Shown: positions 55,209 to 63,930, counted from the first letter of the stretch. The stretch is 64,000 nt of DNA from Mucilaginibacter sp. SG564 (GCF_013149275.1 NZ_JABGNA010000002.1:434001-498000); one strand, 5' to 3'. A program made the numbers and translations. Notes: generated by a model not told the origin, from the sequence alone.

Positions 55209-56576
55209 CTACTCCCCTATAAACTTCTGATCGATCTGTTTATCAGCCTTTGCACCTAACTTTTTAATCTTCTCCGCAGTAGTTGTTAAATTTCCGCGGC
55301 CTTCCGATAGCTTGTTCAGAGCCGTATTATAGGCGCTTTGGGTCTGGTTGATGTTACGGCCTATGCTATCCATATCGCCCAGGAACCCCACAAATTTATC
55401 ATACATATCACCACTCAGACGGGCAATTTCCAATACGTTTCGGTTTTGGCGTTCCTGTTTCCACATACTGGCAATGGTACGCAGCGTAGCCAGTAATGTT
55501 GACGGGCTCACGATCACCACTTTTTTGTCCCAGGCATAATTGAACAGCTCGCCATCCAACTGCACGGCTATACTGAAAGATGACTCTATGGGAACAAAAA
55601 GAAGTACAAAATCGGGCGAGTTGATCTTGTACAGATCGTGATATTTTTTGGAGGATAAACCACCGATATGGTTACGGATGGATTCGATGTGTGCCTTGGC
55701 AAAAAGTTTCCGGTCTTCCTCTGTATCGGCGTTAACCAGGCGTTCATAAGCGATCAGCGACACTTTGGAGTCGATCACCAGGTGCTTGTCATCAGGCAGG
55801 TCAATAATTACGTCGGGCTGGTAACGGGTCCCATCTGTAGTTTGCATAGCGGCTTGTACACGGTATTCCTGATCGCGTACCAGGCCCGATCGTTCCAGCA
55901 CCCGCTCCAGGATCACTTCGCCCCAGTTGCCTTGCTTTTTGTTGTCGCCTTTGAGCGCTTTGGTCAGGTTCTGCGCTTCATCGCTGATCTGCTTGTTCAG
56001 GTCCATCAGCTGGGTGATTACGCCTTTCAGTGTATTGCGTTCTGCCGCTTCCATATTATAAACCTTTTCTACCTTATCCTCAAAAGCTTTCAGGTTTTCC
56101 TTGAGCGGGTTGAGGATCGTATCCAGGTTGGCACGGTTTACGTCCACAAACTCCTTCGATTTTTCTTTCAGCAGCTTTTCGGCCACATTTTCAAACTCAC
56201 GTTGGAATTGTGTACGGATCTGTTCTACCTCTATCTTTTGTTCCTGTAGTTTTTCCTGCTGCGACTGATGGTAAGCTTTGGTGTTTTCTAATTCCTTGTT
56301 GGCCTGGGCCAATTGGCTGCGCTCAAATAACAATTCATCAAGCAGCCGGGTTTTTTCGTCCTTCAATAACTGGATGATATTTTCCTTTTCTATAGATATG
56401 ACATTGCCTTTTTCTTCGGCCCTGGCCAGGTTAATTTTAAGCAGATCCTGCTCGGTGCGGAGCCGGTTCAACTCTTCTGCCGATATCAGTTCAATCGTTT
56501 TAGGCTTCTTCAAAAACAAAAAAACAGCAAGGAAAAGTATCGCCAGGGAAACAACTAATAAAATATCATTACTCAT
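55209..56576 (-). CDS. rmuC: DNA recombination protein RmuC
   Basis: A 455-residue protein. It has an N-terminal membrane helix (DILLVVSLAILFLAVFLFL), a coiled coil (about 35-190), and the RmuC nuclease-like domain: QGNWGEVILERVLERSGLV, YQPDVIIDLPDDKHLVIDSKVSLIAYE, FVLLFVPIESSFSIAV and LLATLRTIASMWKQERQNRN. RmuC limits DNA inversions and is thought to be a nuclease-like protein. It stands alone. Confidence 0.95.
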   Translation of the reverse strand: MSNDILLVVSLAILFLAVFLFLKKPKTIELISAEELNRLRTEQDLLKINLARAEEKGNVISIEKENIIQLLKDEKTRLLDELLFERSQLAQANKELENTKAYHQSQQEKLQEQKIEVEQIRTQFQREFENVAEKLLKEKSKEFVDVNRANLDTILNPLKENLKAFEDKVEKVYNMEAAERNTLKGVITQLMDLNKQISDEAQNLTKALKGDNKKQGNWGEVILERVLERSGLVRDQEYRVQAAMQTTDGTRYQPDVIIDLPDDKHLVIDSKVSLIAYERLVNADTEEDRKLFAKAHIESIRNHIGGLSSKKYHDLYKINSPDFVLLFVPIESSFSIAVQLDGELFNYAWDKKVVIVSPSTLLATLRTIASMWKQERQNRNVLEIARLSGDMYDKFVGFLGDMDSIGRNINQTQSAYNTALNKLSEGRGNLTTTAEKIKKLGAKADKQIDQKFIGE

Positions 56577-56672
56577 ATTGATAAAAATATTAGTAAAAAT
56601 ATGATAATAATTTTAGCATTTCAAAATAAAATATACTTAACCTGGTATTTCGGAGTACTCGATAATGGCTTT

Positions 56673-57230
56673 TTATTTGGTTTTAAGCTGATTGATCAAA
56701 TCGGGTTTTAGTAATTCCAGATAGGGATCGCCGCTTAATCCAAGTAACCTGGCAAAGGCGGGTTCGGTTTTGTAACCCTGCTTTTTGAGCTCAACTACCT
56801 CTTGCCTGAACGATTCGCCGTGATGCTCCAACAGCAGATACTCTACAATCATATGCCGGTAGGCGTTTTGTTGCCGGGTGGGAATATATTGACCAAAAAC
56901 CTCTACAGGCCAACCATCAACGGAAAAATTAGCGACGATGGTTTCCTGTTGATTTATAATGGTATCTAATAGGCTGAAATTTTCAAAACCTGAAAAGGCT
57001 AAGATTACTGCATTTTTGAAATCGGCTTTATCGTTAAAACAACAAATGATATCCAGGTCGCTGTTTTCTATATCGATATTAATAGGAATAGTACCGGCCA
57101 AAACAGGGTCGAATGGTTGCAGAATGCCAAACACATCGTATTCCAAAAGTAGGTTATAGGCGGCCTGTTGGCGGGTGTTGCCAGCGCTTAAGTAGGTTAA
57201 ATTATGGAATTGTTCTACAGGCACGTGCAT
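56673..57230 (-). CDS. DUF4269 domain protein (nucleotidyltransferase-like)
   Basis: The start at 57230 (MHVPVEQFHNLTYL, 185 residues) avoids overlap with the upstream gene; the ATG at 57260 is also possible. DUF4269 marks are FHNLTYLSAGNTRQQAAYNLL, DPVLAGTIPINIDIENSDLDIICCF, and GWPVEVFGQYIPTRQQNAYRHM with the final LLGLSGDPYLELL. The DxD-like SDLDI resembles nucleotidyltransferase folds. The function is not known. Confidence 0.88.
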   Translation of the reverse strand: MHVPVEQFHNLTYLSAGNTRQQAAYNLLLEYDVFGILQPFDPVLAGTIPINIDIENSDLDIICCFNDKADFKNAVILAFSGFENFSLLDTIINQQETIVANFSVDGWPVEVFGQYIPTRQQNAYRHMIVEYLLLEHHGESFRQEVVELKKQGYKTEPAFARLLGLSGDPYLELLKPDLINQLKTK

Positions 57231-57238
57231 ACGATGGG

Positions 57239-58381
57239 CTATTTCGAAATGGTATACCATGGGATGCTCAGCAAGCCCTTTTTCAAATGAACATTTACCG
57301 TTGATCCGATGGTGTCCTGAAAATATTCGAATTGGGAAACATCAATACTTTCTATATCCCTTTGCGGCCCCCATGGACCTATTACCAGGTGATAATGTGT
57401 GCCTTTGCTATGGGTGATGTTGTGATTAATAACAGACGCGTGGAATTCCTTGTCAGAAGATTTGTCAAATGAGCAATTGATCAGTCTGAAAGTACAAAAA
57501 CCATATGCCAGGCTTGTTGCCAAAAACAAAAATATGGAAGCGAGCCCCATCGCAGTAGCGGCCTTTTCCGAATTAGCAAATTTTAAGGCGAGGAAAAAAA
57601 CAACACAAATAATTAAAAAAGCAGGTAAGGTATGGCCCGATGGCAACAGGTAATAGTTATCCATAGATTTAATAAACATGGCCACGATGGCTGCAAAAGC
57701 TCCGAAACAGATGCTGTAATAAGGGCTTTGTTTATTAATGTAAAAATAGATAAGTCCCTTGCCGGTGAATAATATGAAAATGCTTATGATCGGATACATA
57801 ATAAGCAAGCCCTCGTAAAAGGCATCATGACCAACTAAAAAATTTATAAGGAAAAGGACAACCCCCAATATATTATAGGTAAAAGAAATGATTTTTGCTT
57901 TTTTAAGTGCAGCTTTCCGGTCCTCCTCAGTATAACCCAAAGATTGATCTGTCAGAATTTTTTGAAGGTCGGCTTTATAATCTGCAGCGACCAAATCCTG
58001 GTAATTTTCCCTGAGCCACAGTAATAACTCCCGATAATCGGCAAGTTCCGAATAGCTGCGTACGGTCATTTTTGAAGTAGCCGACTCTATGTAAAACACT
58101 TTGCTCTCTATCCTGAAACCTTTGATATCGGTAAGGGCAATGCTTTTGGTTTTGAATAAGCCGGTTTGTACAAAGCTGTCTGGGTAGATAGAGATATTGC
58201 TTTTTAATTTATCCGCCACCAATATAATGCCGCCGATAATGAAAAACAGAGGAAAAAGATATATGGCTGCGCTGCCAGGAGTTGGCGTGGTGAGTAAAAA
58301 AGCGCCAAGGCCGATCATGCCAAGCGCAATAACTCCATAAAATATTTTGTACCCGGTTGATACCGGAAATTCCTGATTCAT
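57239..58381 (-). CDS. Polytopic membrane protein, unknown function
   Basis: A 380-residue protein. Two N-terminal transmembrane helices (GVIALGMIGLGAFLL, IYLFPLFFIIGGIILVA) are followed by a soluble segment (about 62-150, SIYPDSFVQTGLFKTKSIALTDIKGFRIESK) reminiscent of bacterial PH-like domains. Five more helices and an extracytoplasmic tail follow (about 310-380). I do not recognise a specific family. The DUF4269 gene follows it closely. Confidence 0.7.
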   Translation of the reverse strand: MNQEFPVSTGYKIFYGVIALGMIGLGAFLLTTPTPGSAAIYLFPLFFIIGGIILVADKLKSNISIYPDSFVQTGLFKTKSIALTDIKGFRIESKVFYIESATSKMTVRSYSELADYRELLLWLRENYQDLVAADYKADLQKILTDQSLGYTEEDRKAALKKAKIISFTYNILGVVLFLINFLVGHDAFYEGLLIMYPIISIFILFTGKGLIYFYINKQSPYYSICFGAFAAIVAMFIKSMDNYYLLPSGHTLPAFLIICVVFFLALKFANSEKAATAMGLASIFLFLATSLAYGFCTFRLINCSFDKSSDKEFHASVINHNITHSKGTHYHLVIGPWGPQRDIESIDVSQFEYFQDTIGSTVNVHLKKGLLSIPWYTISK

Positions 58382-58429
58382 GGTAATGCGATAATTAGGT
58401 AGAACAAGATAGTAAAATAAGCGGAGTAC

Positions 58430-58912
58430 TTACTTTGATTTCTCTACCCTTAAACCCACATCGCTGACCTCATGCAGGGGATTGTCGCGCATGTTTTGTT
58501 CTATCTCAAAGTGATAATTGCCTTTGGCCGGAAACTTTACGCCTGTTTTAAATGGTACCTGGTAGCTGTACAAATTGCCCGATCCTTTACCAAACCATTC
58601 ACCATCGCGACCGGCAAGCTTTACTTCGTAGCGGGTAACTTTTACCCGCTTATCTGGCGATGTTTCGTAGATAAGCACAAACAGGTTGGAGTACTTATAA
58701 TTGTCGGTAACCCGTAAATTCAGGTATAGGTTATAGGCCACGGCATCGTCGTCAATTTTGCAATCAAATTTAACCCTGTTTACATAGCTCCAGTTATGAT
58801 CGGCAAGGGGAGTATTATTATCCACAACCAAGTTGGCATCAGAACAGCCGGCTAATATGGCGATCAGCAAAATACCTGTTACTACGCAAAAGGAATTCAG
58901 AACCCGTTTCAT
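58430..58912 (-). CDS. gldH: Gliding motility lipoprotein GldH
   Basis: A 160-residue lipoprotein with lipobox LAGC (Cys23). The pattern VVDNNTPLADHNWSYVNRVKFDCKIDD, YNLYLNLRVTDNYKYSNLFVLI and the late GNYHFEIEQNMRDNPLHEVSDVGLRVEK fits GldH as I know it. GldH belongs to the gliding/type IX secretion set, but in Sphingobacteriaceae it is often kept without gliding. Its ATG overlaps the ricT stop by one base, and the ricT-holB-gldH order is typical. Confidence 0.9.
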   Translation of the reverse strand: MKRVLNSFCVVTGILLIAILAGCSDANLVVDNNTPLADHNWSYVNRVKFDCKIDDDAVAYNLYLNLRVTDNYKYSNLFVLIYETSPDKRVKVTRYEVKLAGRDGEWFGKGSGNLYSYQVPFKTGVKFPAKGNYHFEIEQNMRDNPLHEVSDVGLRVEKSK

Positions 58913-60327
58913 TATGCTTTATTGTCCGGAGGTGGATTATTATTGTTTTTATTTGGACGATTTGGTCGGCGTCTGTGGTTCCGGTTGCGGTTTTCCTGCG
59001 CGGGTTTGTCGCCTCCCTGGGCCTGTGGCTGTTGTTGTGGTGGTCTGTTGTTTCCTTGCTGTTGTGGTTTATTAGCCGGTCTGTTAGGTTGTTGTTGTTC
59101 CGGTTTGTCTGTCGATGGCGCAGCACCTTGCGGGCGTGGTTGATTACCGCCACGATTCTCCGGAGCAGAGTTCCCGTCTTTACGGTCTTTATTATTGCGG
59201 TTCCGGTTATTATTTTTCTTTTTATTGTTGTTGCGGCGTTCGTCCAAACGGGTTAAACTATCCTGGCCAACCACATTTTCATAATCAAGCACTTTTGCTG
59301 ATTGGGTTTCTACCTCCACCAGTTCGCCCAGATCGGCAGGGATAATACCTTCTTTATTTTGCTGCTGAATTTCTTTTACCTTGCTGATAGGCAATGGTAC
59401 CCATGATTCTTCGCGGGGATAGCTAAACCACATGATCTTTTTAAATATATCCGTTTTTTGCAAACGGGCATCACCTTTTTCGGTACGCAATACGTTCACA
59501 TTATCGGGGATATATTTCAGTGCATCCATATAGGTGTCCAGCTCATAGTTGAGGCAGCATTTCAACTTACCGCATTGGCCTGCCAGCTTTAAGGTGTTTA
59601 GCGAAAGATTCTGATAACGTGCCGCCGAAGTAGATACGGTTTTAAAATCGGTAAGCCAAGTGGAGCAGCATAACTCGCGACCACATGAACCAATGCCGCC
59701 TAAGCGACTTGCTTCCTGACGCATACCTATCTGCCGCATCTCGATACGGATCCGGAACGTTTCGGCCATTTTTTTGATCAGTTCCCTGAAATCAACGCGG
59801 CCTTCGGCTGTATAATAAAAAGTGGCTTTGGTTTTATCGCCCTGGTAATCCACATCGCTCAGTTTCATACTCAGGTTAAGGTCAAGGGCCAGCTTGCGCG
59901 ATTTGTGCATGGTTTCCCATTCCATATCCTTGGCCGCTTTCCACTTATCAACATCGGCTACGGTAGCTTTGCGGTATATCTTTTTCACCACATCAGCTTC
60001 CTTTACATGGCGTTTAACCATTTGCATGCGCACCAGTTCGCCGGTTAACGATACATGGCCAATATCATAACCGCCGGTAGTTGCTTCTACAGCCACCAAT
60101 TCGCCGGCTTCCAGGTAAATATTGTCGTTATTTACAAAAAACTCTTTTCGTGAGCCTTTAAATTTTACTTCAATAACCGGGAACGGTTTATAGTTTGTTG
60201 GCATGTCCATGTGGGCAAGCCAATCGTAAACATCTAATTTGCTGCAACCATTAGTAAGGCATGAACCATTACTTTTGCAGCCCGCAGGCGAACATCCGCC
60301 ACCTGTTGAACAACTTCCACAACCCAT
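58912..60327 (-). CDS. PSP1/RicT-like protein
   Basis: A 471-residue protein. It opens with a Cys/Gly-rich segment (MGCGSCSTGGGCSPAGCK; Cys at 3, 6, 12, 17, 23, 28). The PSP1 domain follows (about 60-290), with LGGIGSCGRELCCSTWL and LAGQCGKLKCCLNYE, whose Cys clusters bind Fe-S in RicT/YaaT. From about 355 on it is low complexity, rich in Asn, Pro, Arg and Gln. RicT/YaaT works with RicA/RicF in RNA processing and competence in Firmicutes; in Bacteroidota the role is not known. It lies 2 bp after holB. Confidence 0.88.
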   Translation of the reverse strand: MGCGSCSTGGGCSPAGCKSNGSCLTNGCSKLDVYDWLAHMDMPTNYKPFPVIEVKFKGSRKEFFVNNDNIYLEAGELVAVEATTGGYDIGHVSLTGELVRMQMVKRHVKEADVVKKIYRKATVADVDKWKAAKDMEWETMHKSRKLALDLNLSMKLSDVDYQGDKTKATFYYTAEGRVDFRELIKKMAETFRIRIEMRQIGMRQEASRLGGIGSCGRELCCSTWLTDFKTVSTSAARYQNLSLNTLKLAGQCGKLKCCLNYELDTYMDALKYIPDNVNVLRTEKGDARLQKTDIFKKIMWFSYPREESWVPLPISKVKEIQQQNKEGIIPADLGELVEVETQSAKVLDYENVVGQDSLTRLDERRNNNKKKNNNRNRNNKDRKDGNSAPENRGGNQPRPQGAAPSTDKPEQQQPNRPANKPQQQGNNRPPQQQPQAQGGDKPAQENRNRNHRRRPNRPNKNNNNPPPDNKA

Positions 60328-60329
60328 AA

Positions 60330-61475
60330 TTAATTTGGTATATATTGACTCCCCTGAGGGATGGTTTTTAAATTTAATATTTTAATAATCTGTAAAGATA
60401 CATCTAAAAATAAAATTTTAGGGTTCGCATTTCGCTCTACATGATAATGTGCTTTTTCGAGCTCATCGCTTATATATTGGCTCTTTTCGATGCTCAGCAC
60501 ATTGGTCATTTTTTGCGCTGTTTCCAGCTCTTTTGCGGGCAGGTGCACCAGATTACCGGCTCCGGCCATCAGCAGGCAGCACTCGCGTATAAAGCTAATG
60601 CCGTAGCGTATAAAGTTTTTCTGGTTTTCGCGGCCCATTTTGGCAAACTGATCAACAAAGCTTAAAACTTCCAGTCCCTTATTGCTAAAGCAAAGGCGCA
60701 GCCATTGTACAAAAAGGTCGTGATAGCCTTTATTGTCCTGCTGTAGCATGGCCAGGGCCTCGGTCAGGTTGCCATTGCTTAAGTAGGCGATTTCGGCGGC
60801 GGCATCCTCGGTTTGGTTATGTTGGGTAAGGAGGTGTTGTTTTATTTCGTCGTACGTTAGGCTGGGTATTTTAACCAGCTGCGTGCGCGACAAGATAGTG
60901 TTCAGGATCTGATCCTGATTTTGCGCTACCAATATAAACAGTGTGTTGGGCTGCGGCTCCTCAATAATTTTTAGCAAGGCATTGCCTTCTTTGTCCAGGT
61001 ATTCGGGCAGCCAGAGGATCAGGATCTTATAAACTGATTCAAAAGGTTTAAAGCTGAGTTTTTTAATGATCTGGTGGCACTCGGCAATATTGATATTGGC
61101 CTGCTTGTTTTCGGCATCCAGATATCCGCGCCAGTCATCAAGGCTCAGGTAGGGATTTACCGTGAAAGCTTCGCGCCACTGCTCAATGAAGGTAAGGGCA
61201 GTATCATCCTTATGTTTTGCAAAAAAGGGATAGGAGAAATGCAGATCGGGATGCATCAGCTTTTGATATTTACGGCATGATGCGCATTCGCCGCAGGAAT
61301 CATCCGCCTGCTTGTTTTCGCACGATAAAAACTGCGCGTAAGCAACTGCCAATGCCAGGCTGCCAGACCCTTCGGGACCCAAAAATAACTGCGCGTGGCT
61401 TACCCGGTTCTCGGCTACCGTGTTCACCAATCTTTGCTTTACAGCCTCCTGTCCAACTATATCTTTAAACTGCAT
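60330..61475 (-). CDS. holB: DNA polymerase III subunit delta'
   Basis: The start is the ATG at 61475 (MQFKDIVGQEAVKQRLV, 381 residues); the codon at 61484 is TTG. AAA+ clamp-loader features are present: GPEGSGSLALA (a degenerate P-loop, typical of delta'), a zinc module CGECASCRKYQ with the preceding Cys, KIIEEPQPNTLFILVAQN, and SRTQLVKI with the Arg finger. It loads the sliding clamp and is essential. It is the first gene of the holB-ricT-gldH unit. Confidence 0.93.
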   Translation of the reverse strand: MQFKDIVGQEAVKQRLVNTVAENRVSHAQLFLGPEGSGSLALAVAYAQFLSCENKQADDSCGECASCRKYQKLMHPDLHFSYPFFAKHKDDTALTFIEQWREAFTVNPYLSLDDWRGYLDAENKQANINIAECHQIIKKLSFKPFESVYKILILWLPEYLDKEGNALLKIIEEPQPNTLFILVAQNQDQILNTILSRTQLVKIPSLTYDEIKQHLLTQHNQTEDAAAEIAYLSNGNLTEALAMLQQDNKGYHDLFVQWLRLCFSNKGLEVLSFVDQFAKMGRENQKNFIRYGISFIRECCLLMAGAGNLVHLPAKELETAQKMTNVLSIEKSQYISDELEKAHYHVERNANPKILFLDVSLQIIKILNLKTIPQGSQYIPN

Positions 61476-61494
61476 TTGGTGCAAAATAAGAATT

Positions 61495-61661
61495 AGATGT
61501 GAGATATGAGATATGAGATATAAGATTGCCTTGCTTTTTTGTAATTAATGGGCTGTTAATAAGCTATTTAATTGATTGTTGCGATAGCAATAGTTTAAAA
61601 AGAATATCCTATACCTTTGCATAATGAAAATATCACATCTCATATCTCATATCTTACATCT
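61495..61661. repeat. Inverted pair of ATATGAGAT-type repeats
   Basis: 61495-61526 (AGATGTGAGATATGAGATATGA... ) is the near-exact reverse complement of 61631-61661. Each arm is itself a short tandem of GAGATAT. The right arm lies in the leader of ruvX, between the -7 element at 61612-61619 and the ATG. Such units are scattered in Bacteroidota genomes. Confidence 0.6.
61612..61619 (+). promoter_or_regulatory. Putative ruvX promoter -7 element
   Basis: TACCTTTG matches TAnnTTTG. Transcription would start near 61626, which favours the ATG at 61665 and not an earlier start. Confidence 0.6.
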
Positions 61662-61664
61662 ATT

Positions 61665-62078
61665 ATGAGGGTAATGGCTTTTGATTATGGTACCAAACGT
61701 ATAGGCATCGCGGTAACCGATCCCCTGCAGATTATTGCTACAGGACTGGATACCATACATCCGCAGTACATCGTAGATTACCTGAAAAACTACCTGCAAA
61801 CTGAGCAGGTAGAGCGCTTTATAGTGGGCGAACCCAAGCAAATGGATAACACACCCTCCCAATCGGCTGTGCATGTAAAAGGCTTTGTAACCCTGCTTAA
61901 AAAGAACTTTCCGGATGTTCCCATCGAAATGCTGGATGAGCGGTTTACCTCCAAAATGGCATCGGCCACTATCGCCCAAAGCGGCATGAACAAGAAAAAC
62001 CGGCAAAATAAGGAATTGGTTGATACGATATCGGCAGTGATATTGCTGCAAAGCTACATGGACCGTAGATTATTTTGA
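61665..62078 (+). CDS. ruvX: Holliday junction resolvase-like RuvX (YqgF)
   Basis: The start is the ATG at 61665 (MRVMAFDYGTKRIGIAVTDPL, 137 residues), as the upstream part is repeat sequence behind the promoter. The RNase H-like fold is shown by FDYGTKRIGIAV with the first catalytic Asp, FIVGEPKQMDNTPS, and LDERFTSKMA with a second acidic pair, ending DTISAVILLQSYMD. YqgF processes 16S rRNA 5' ends and may resolve junctions. Confidence 0.95.
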   Translation: MRVMAFDYGTKRIGIAVTDPLQIIATGLDTIHPQYIVDYLKNYLQTEQVERFIVGEPKQMDNTPSQSAVHVKGFVTLLKKNFPDVPIEMLDERFTSKMASATIAQSGMNKKNRQNKELVDTISAVILLQSYMDRRLF

Positions 62079-62131
62079 ACCATGATTTACATGATTAGGG
62101 GATTTCTTGATTCTCTGCATAATATCTGAAG

Positions 62132-62156
62132 CATGATTAATAGGATTTATTGATTA
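62132..62156 (+). repeat. Left 25-bp inverted repeat flanking the GxxExxY gene
   Basis: This 25-base sequence (beginning CATGATTAATAGG) is the exact reverse complement of 62623-62647. Together the pair bounds a 516-bp segment with one gene. The surrounding gaps (62079-62216 and 62607-62718) contain further copies of AATCCTATTAATC-like sequence. Confidence 0.75.
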
Positions 62157-62216
62157 GCACGATTGAGAAAAAAATCCTATTAATCCTTCAATCAAGCGAA
62201 TCAAGGTTCAGAAACA

Positions 62217-62606
62217 TTACAATAGCTTATTATTATGCACACGTTTAAATTGTAAGCTTTTTGACCCAAAGTTTATCAATAACCCTATTTCCATTTTGTA
62301 GGCCTCTAAATAATTCATGGCTTGGGCCAGATGTACTTCTTCTAAAGCGATAATGGCTTTTAGTTCTACCATAATTGAGCCTTCTATAAAAAAGTCAACC
62401 CTTCGTGTGCCTATTTCAATGCCGTCATAATAGATGATCATATCCAATTCTCTGGAGTAAGCTAAGCCTGCTTTCGATAGTTCTATGGCTAATGCCCGCT
62501 GATAAATGACTTCTTGAAAGCCATTCCCTAAGGCATTATGAACTTTCATGGCACACCCAATTATTTTTTCAGTTAATTCTTTATGCTGCAATAAAAAAAT
62601 GATCAA
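62217..62606 (-). CDS. GxxExxY family protein (PD-(D/E)XK-like)
   Basis: A 129-residue protein with the family motif GFQEVIYQRAL (GxxExxY) near residue 29 and RRVDFFIEGSIMVELKA near 68. There the Asp and the ELK resemble a PD-(D/E)XK nuclease core (PF13366). The N terminus (LLQHKELTEKIIGCAMKVHNALG) is complete for the family. The biological function is unknown. It is enclosed by a 25-bp perfect inverted repeat. Confidence 0.9.
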   Translation of the reverse strand: MIIFLLQHKELTEKIIGCAMKVHNALGNGFQEVIYQRALAIELSKAGLAYSRELDMIIYYDGIEIGTRRVDFFIEGSIMVELKAIIALEEVHLAQAMNYLEAYKMEIGLLINFGSKSLQFKRVHNNKLL

Positions 62607-62622
62607 TAAACTAAAATCAAGG

Positions 62623-62647
62623 TAATCAATAAATCCTATTAATCATG
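62623..62647 (-). repeat. Right 25-bp inverted repeat flanking the GxxExxY gene
   Basis: Exact reverse complement of 62132-62156. Just outside it, GGTTCA-ending sequence repeats what is found on the left side at about 62171-62215, as a partial direct repeat. Confidence 0.75.
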
Positions 62648-62705
62648 GTTCAAAACACTAATCAAGCAAACCATGGTTCAGAAATTCTATTAAAAACAAA
62701 ATCCT

Positions 62706-62713
62706 TATCTTTG
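62706..62713 (+). promoter_or_regulatory. Putative -7 element next to the methyltransferase ATG
   Basis: TATCTTTG matches TAnnTTTG and ends 5 bp before the ATG at 62719. Transcription would start at or near the start codon, so the mRNA may be nearly leaderless. Confidence 0.55.
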
Positions 62714-62718
62714 CCTCC

Positions 62719-63357
62719 ATGGATATTCTACCACATGGCCTACAGGCATACTTAGATGACCATTGCGATCCCGAGCCGGCAGCGTTGCAAAAGCTCAACC
62801 GGGAAACGCATTTAAAGGTGCTCCGTCCGCATATGCTGTCGGGTCATTATCAGGGCCGTTTGCTCAGTTTTTTGAGCAAAATGGTACAGCCTAAATTGAT
62901 TCTGGAGATAGGCACTTTTACAGGCTACTCTGCCATTTGCCTAGCCGAAGGCCTGGTGGAAGGCGGTATTCTGCATACCATCGAAGTGAACCGCGAGATG
63001 GAGGAAATCATCAATTCACACTTTAAATCAACAAATGTTGAAAACAAAATAAAACTGCATTTTGGCCAGGCAGAGGCCATTATAGCTGATTTAGAGGAAG
63101 ATAATTTCGACCTGGTGTTTATTGATGCGGATAAAAAGAATAATTTTACTTACTTTCAAATGACTTTTGACAAGGTCAGGTCCGGAGGATTAATAATAAT
63201 TGACAATGTTTTGTGGAAAGGAAAGGTGTACGGTGACGAAAAAGATACCGATACCGAGAACATCCGCAAACTAAATGACCAGATAGCTGTTGACCCCAGG
63301 GTTGAAAAATTGATCCTGCCGGTACGCGATGGGCTGTTGGTTATCAGAAAAAAATAA
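62719..63357 (+). CDS. SAM-dependent O-methyltransferase
   Basis: A 212-residue class I methyltransferase of the catechol/caffeoyl-CoA type. Motif I is LILEIGTFTGYSAICLAEGL (about 60-79). LHTIEVNREMEE binds the SAM ribose, VFIDADKKN carries the metal-binding Asp, and LIIIDNVLWKGKV the second metal site. The substrate is unknown. It starts a unit with the glucosaminidase gene, 3 bp upstream of that gene. Confidence 0.93.
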   Translation: MDILPHGLQAYLDDHCDPEPAALQKLNRETHLKVLRPHMLSGHYQGRLLSFLSKMVQPKLILEIGTFTGYSAICLAEGLVEGGILHTIEVNREMEEIINSHFKSTNVENKIKLHFGQAEAIIADLEEDNFDLVFIDADKKNNFTYFQMTFDKVRSGGLIIIDNVLWKGKVYGDEKDTDTENIRKLNDQIAVDPRVEKLILPVRDGLLVIRKK

Positions 63358-63360
63358 ATT

Positions 63361-63906
63361 ATGAAAAAAATCTTACTGATTACATCATTGTTGATCTCAA
63401 CATTAGCTGCTTCAGCACAGAAAAATACCCCAACTTCTTACATAGAAAAATTCAAAGACGACGCCATCCGCATTATGCACGAAACCGGGATCCCGGCAAG
63501 TATCGTTTTAGGCGTGGCCATGCATGAGTCAGCCAGCGGTAACAGCACTCTGGCTCAGCATTTAAACAACCAGTTTGGCGTAAAAGGCGGCGGCGGCGCT
63601 GTTTTTTACAAAGGCCATAAAAAAGTACGTACGGCATATAAAAAATATGATTCGGTGATGGATTCTTTCCAGGATTTTGCCCGTATCATGACCGAGCGCA
63701 AACAGTTCAGTCACCTGGCAGATGCGCTCACACATTATGATTACCTGGGATGGGCCAAAGGCATACAACGCAGTGGCTATGCCGGCAGCCGCAAATGGGC
63801 CTCGCAAGTGTTGGGCATTATCCGCAAGTATGACCTGCATGATCTTGACGAAAAACCACAGGATTCCGTAAAGCAGGTAAGGCCTCAATTAGCAGAAACA
63901 AACTAA
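63361..63906 (+). CDS. Secreted glucosaminidase-domain protein (GH73-like)
   Basis: A 181-residue protein with a Sec signal peptide (ending ASAQ, residue 20). The FlgJ/GH73-type domain follows: YIEKFKDDAIRIMHETGIPASIVLGVAMHESASGNSTLA (catalytic Glu56), NNQFGVKG, and FQDFARIM, ending with GYAGSRKWASQVLGII. It would cut the peptidoglycan glycan chain between GlcNAc and the next sugar. It lacks the LysM repeats often found in this family. Confidence 0.92.
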   Translation: MKKILLITSLLISTLAASAQKNTPTSYIEKFKDDAIRIMHETGIPASIVLGVAMHESASGNSTLAQHLNNQFGVKGGGGAVFYKGHKKVRTAYKKYDSVMDSFQDFARIMTERKQFSHLADALTHYDYLGWAKGIQRSGYAGSRKWASQVLGIIRKYDLHDLDEKPQDSVKQVRPQLAETN

Positions 63907-63930
63907 TAAAGAATTGCGAGTCAGGAGTTA

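Noticed and set aside
58922..59345. Several open frames opposite the RicT-like tail
   Set aside because: They come from low-complexity Asn/Pro/Arg/Gln codons read backward; the minus-strand frame is long and conserved.
61217..61468. Open frame of 83 codons opposite holB
   Set aside because: It is entirely inside the well-supported holB gene and has no protein-like features.
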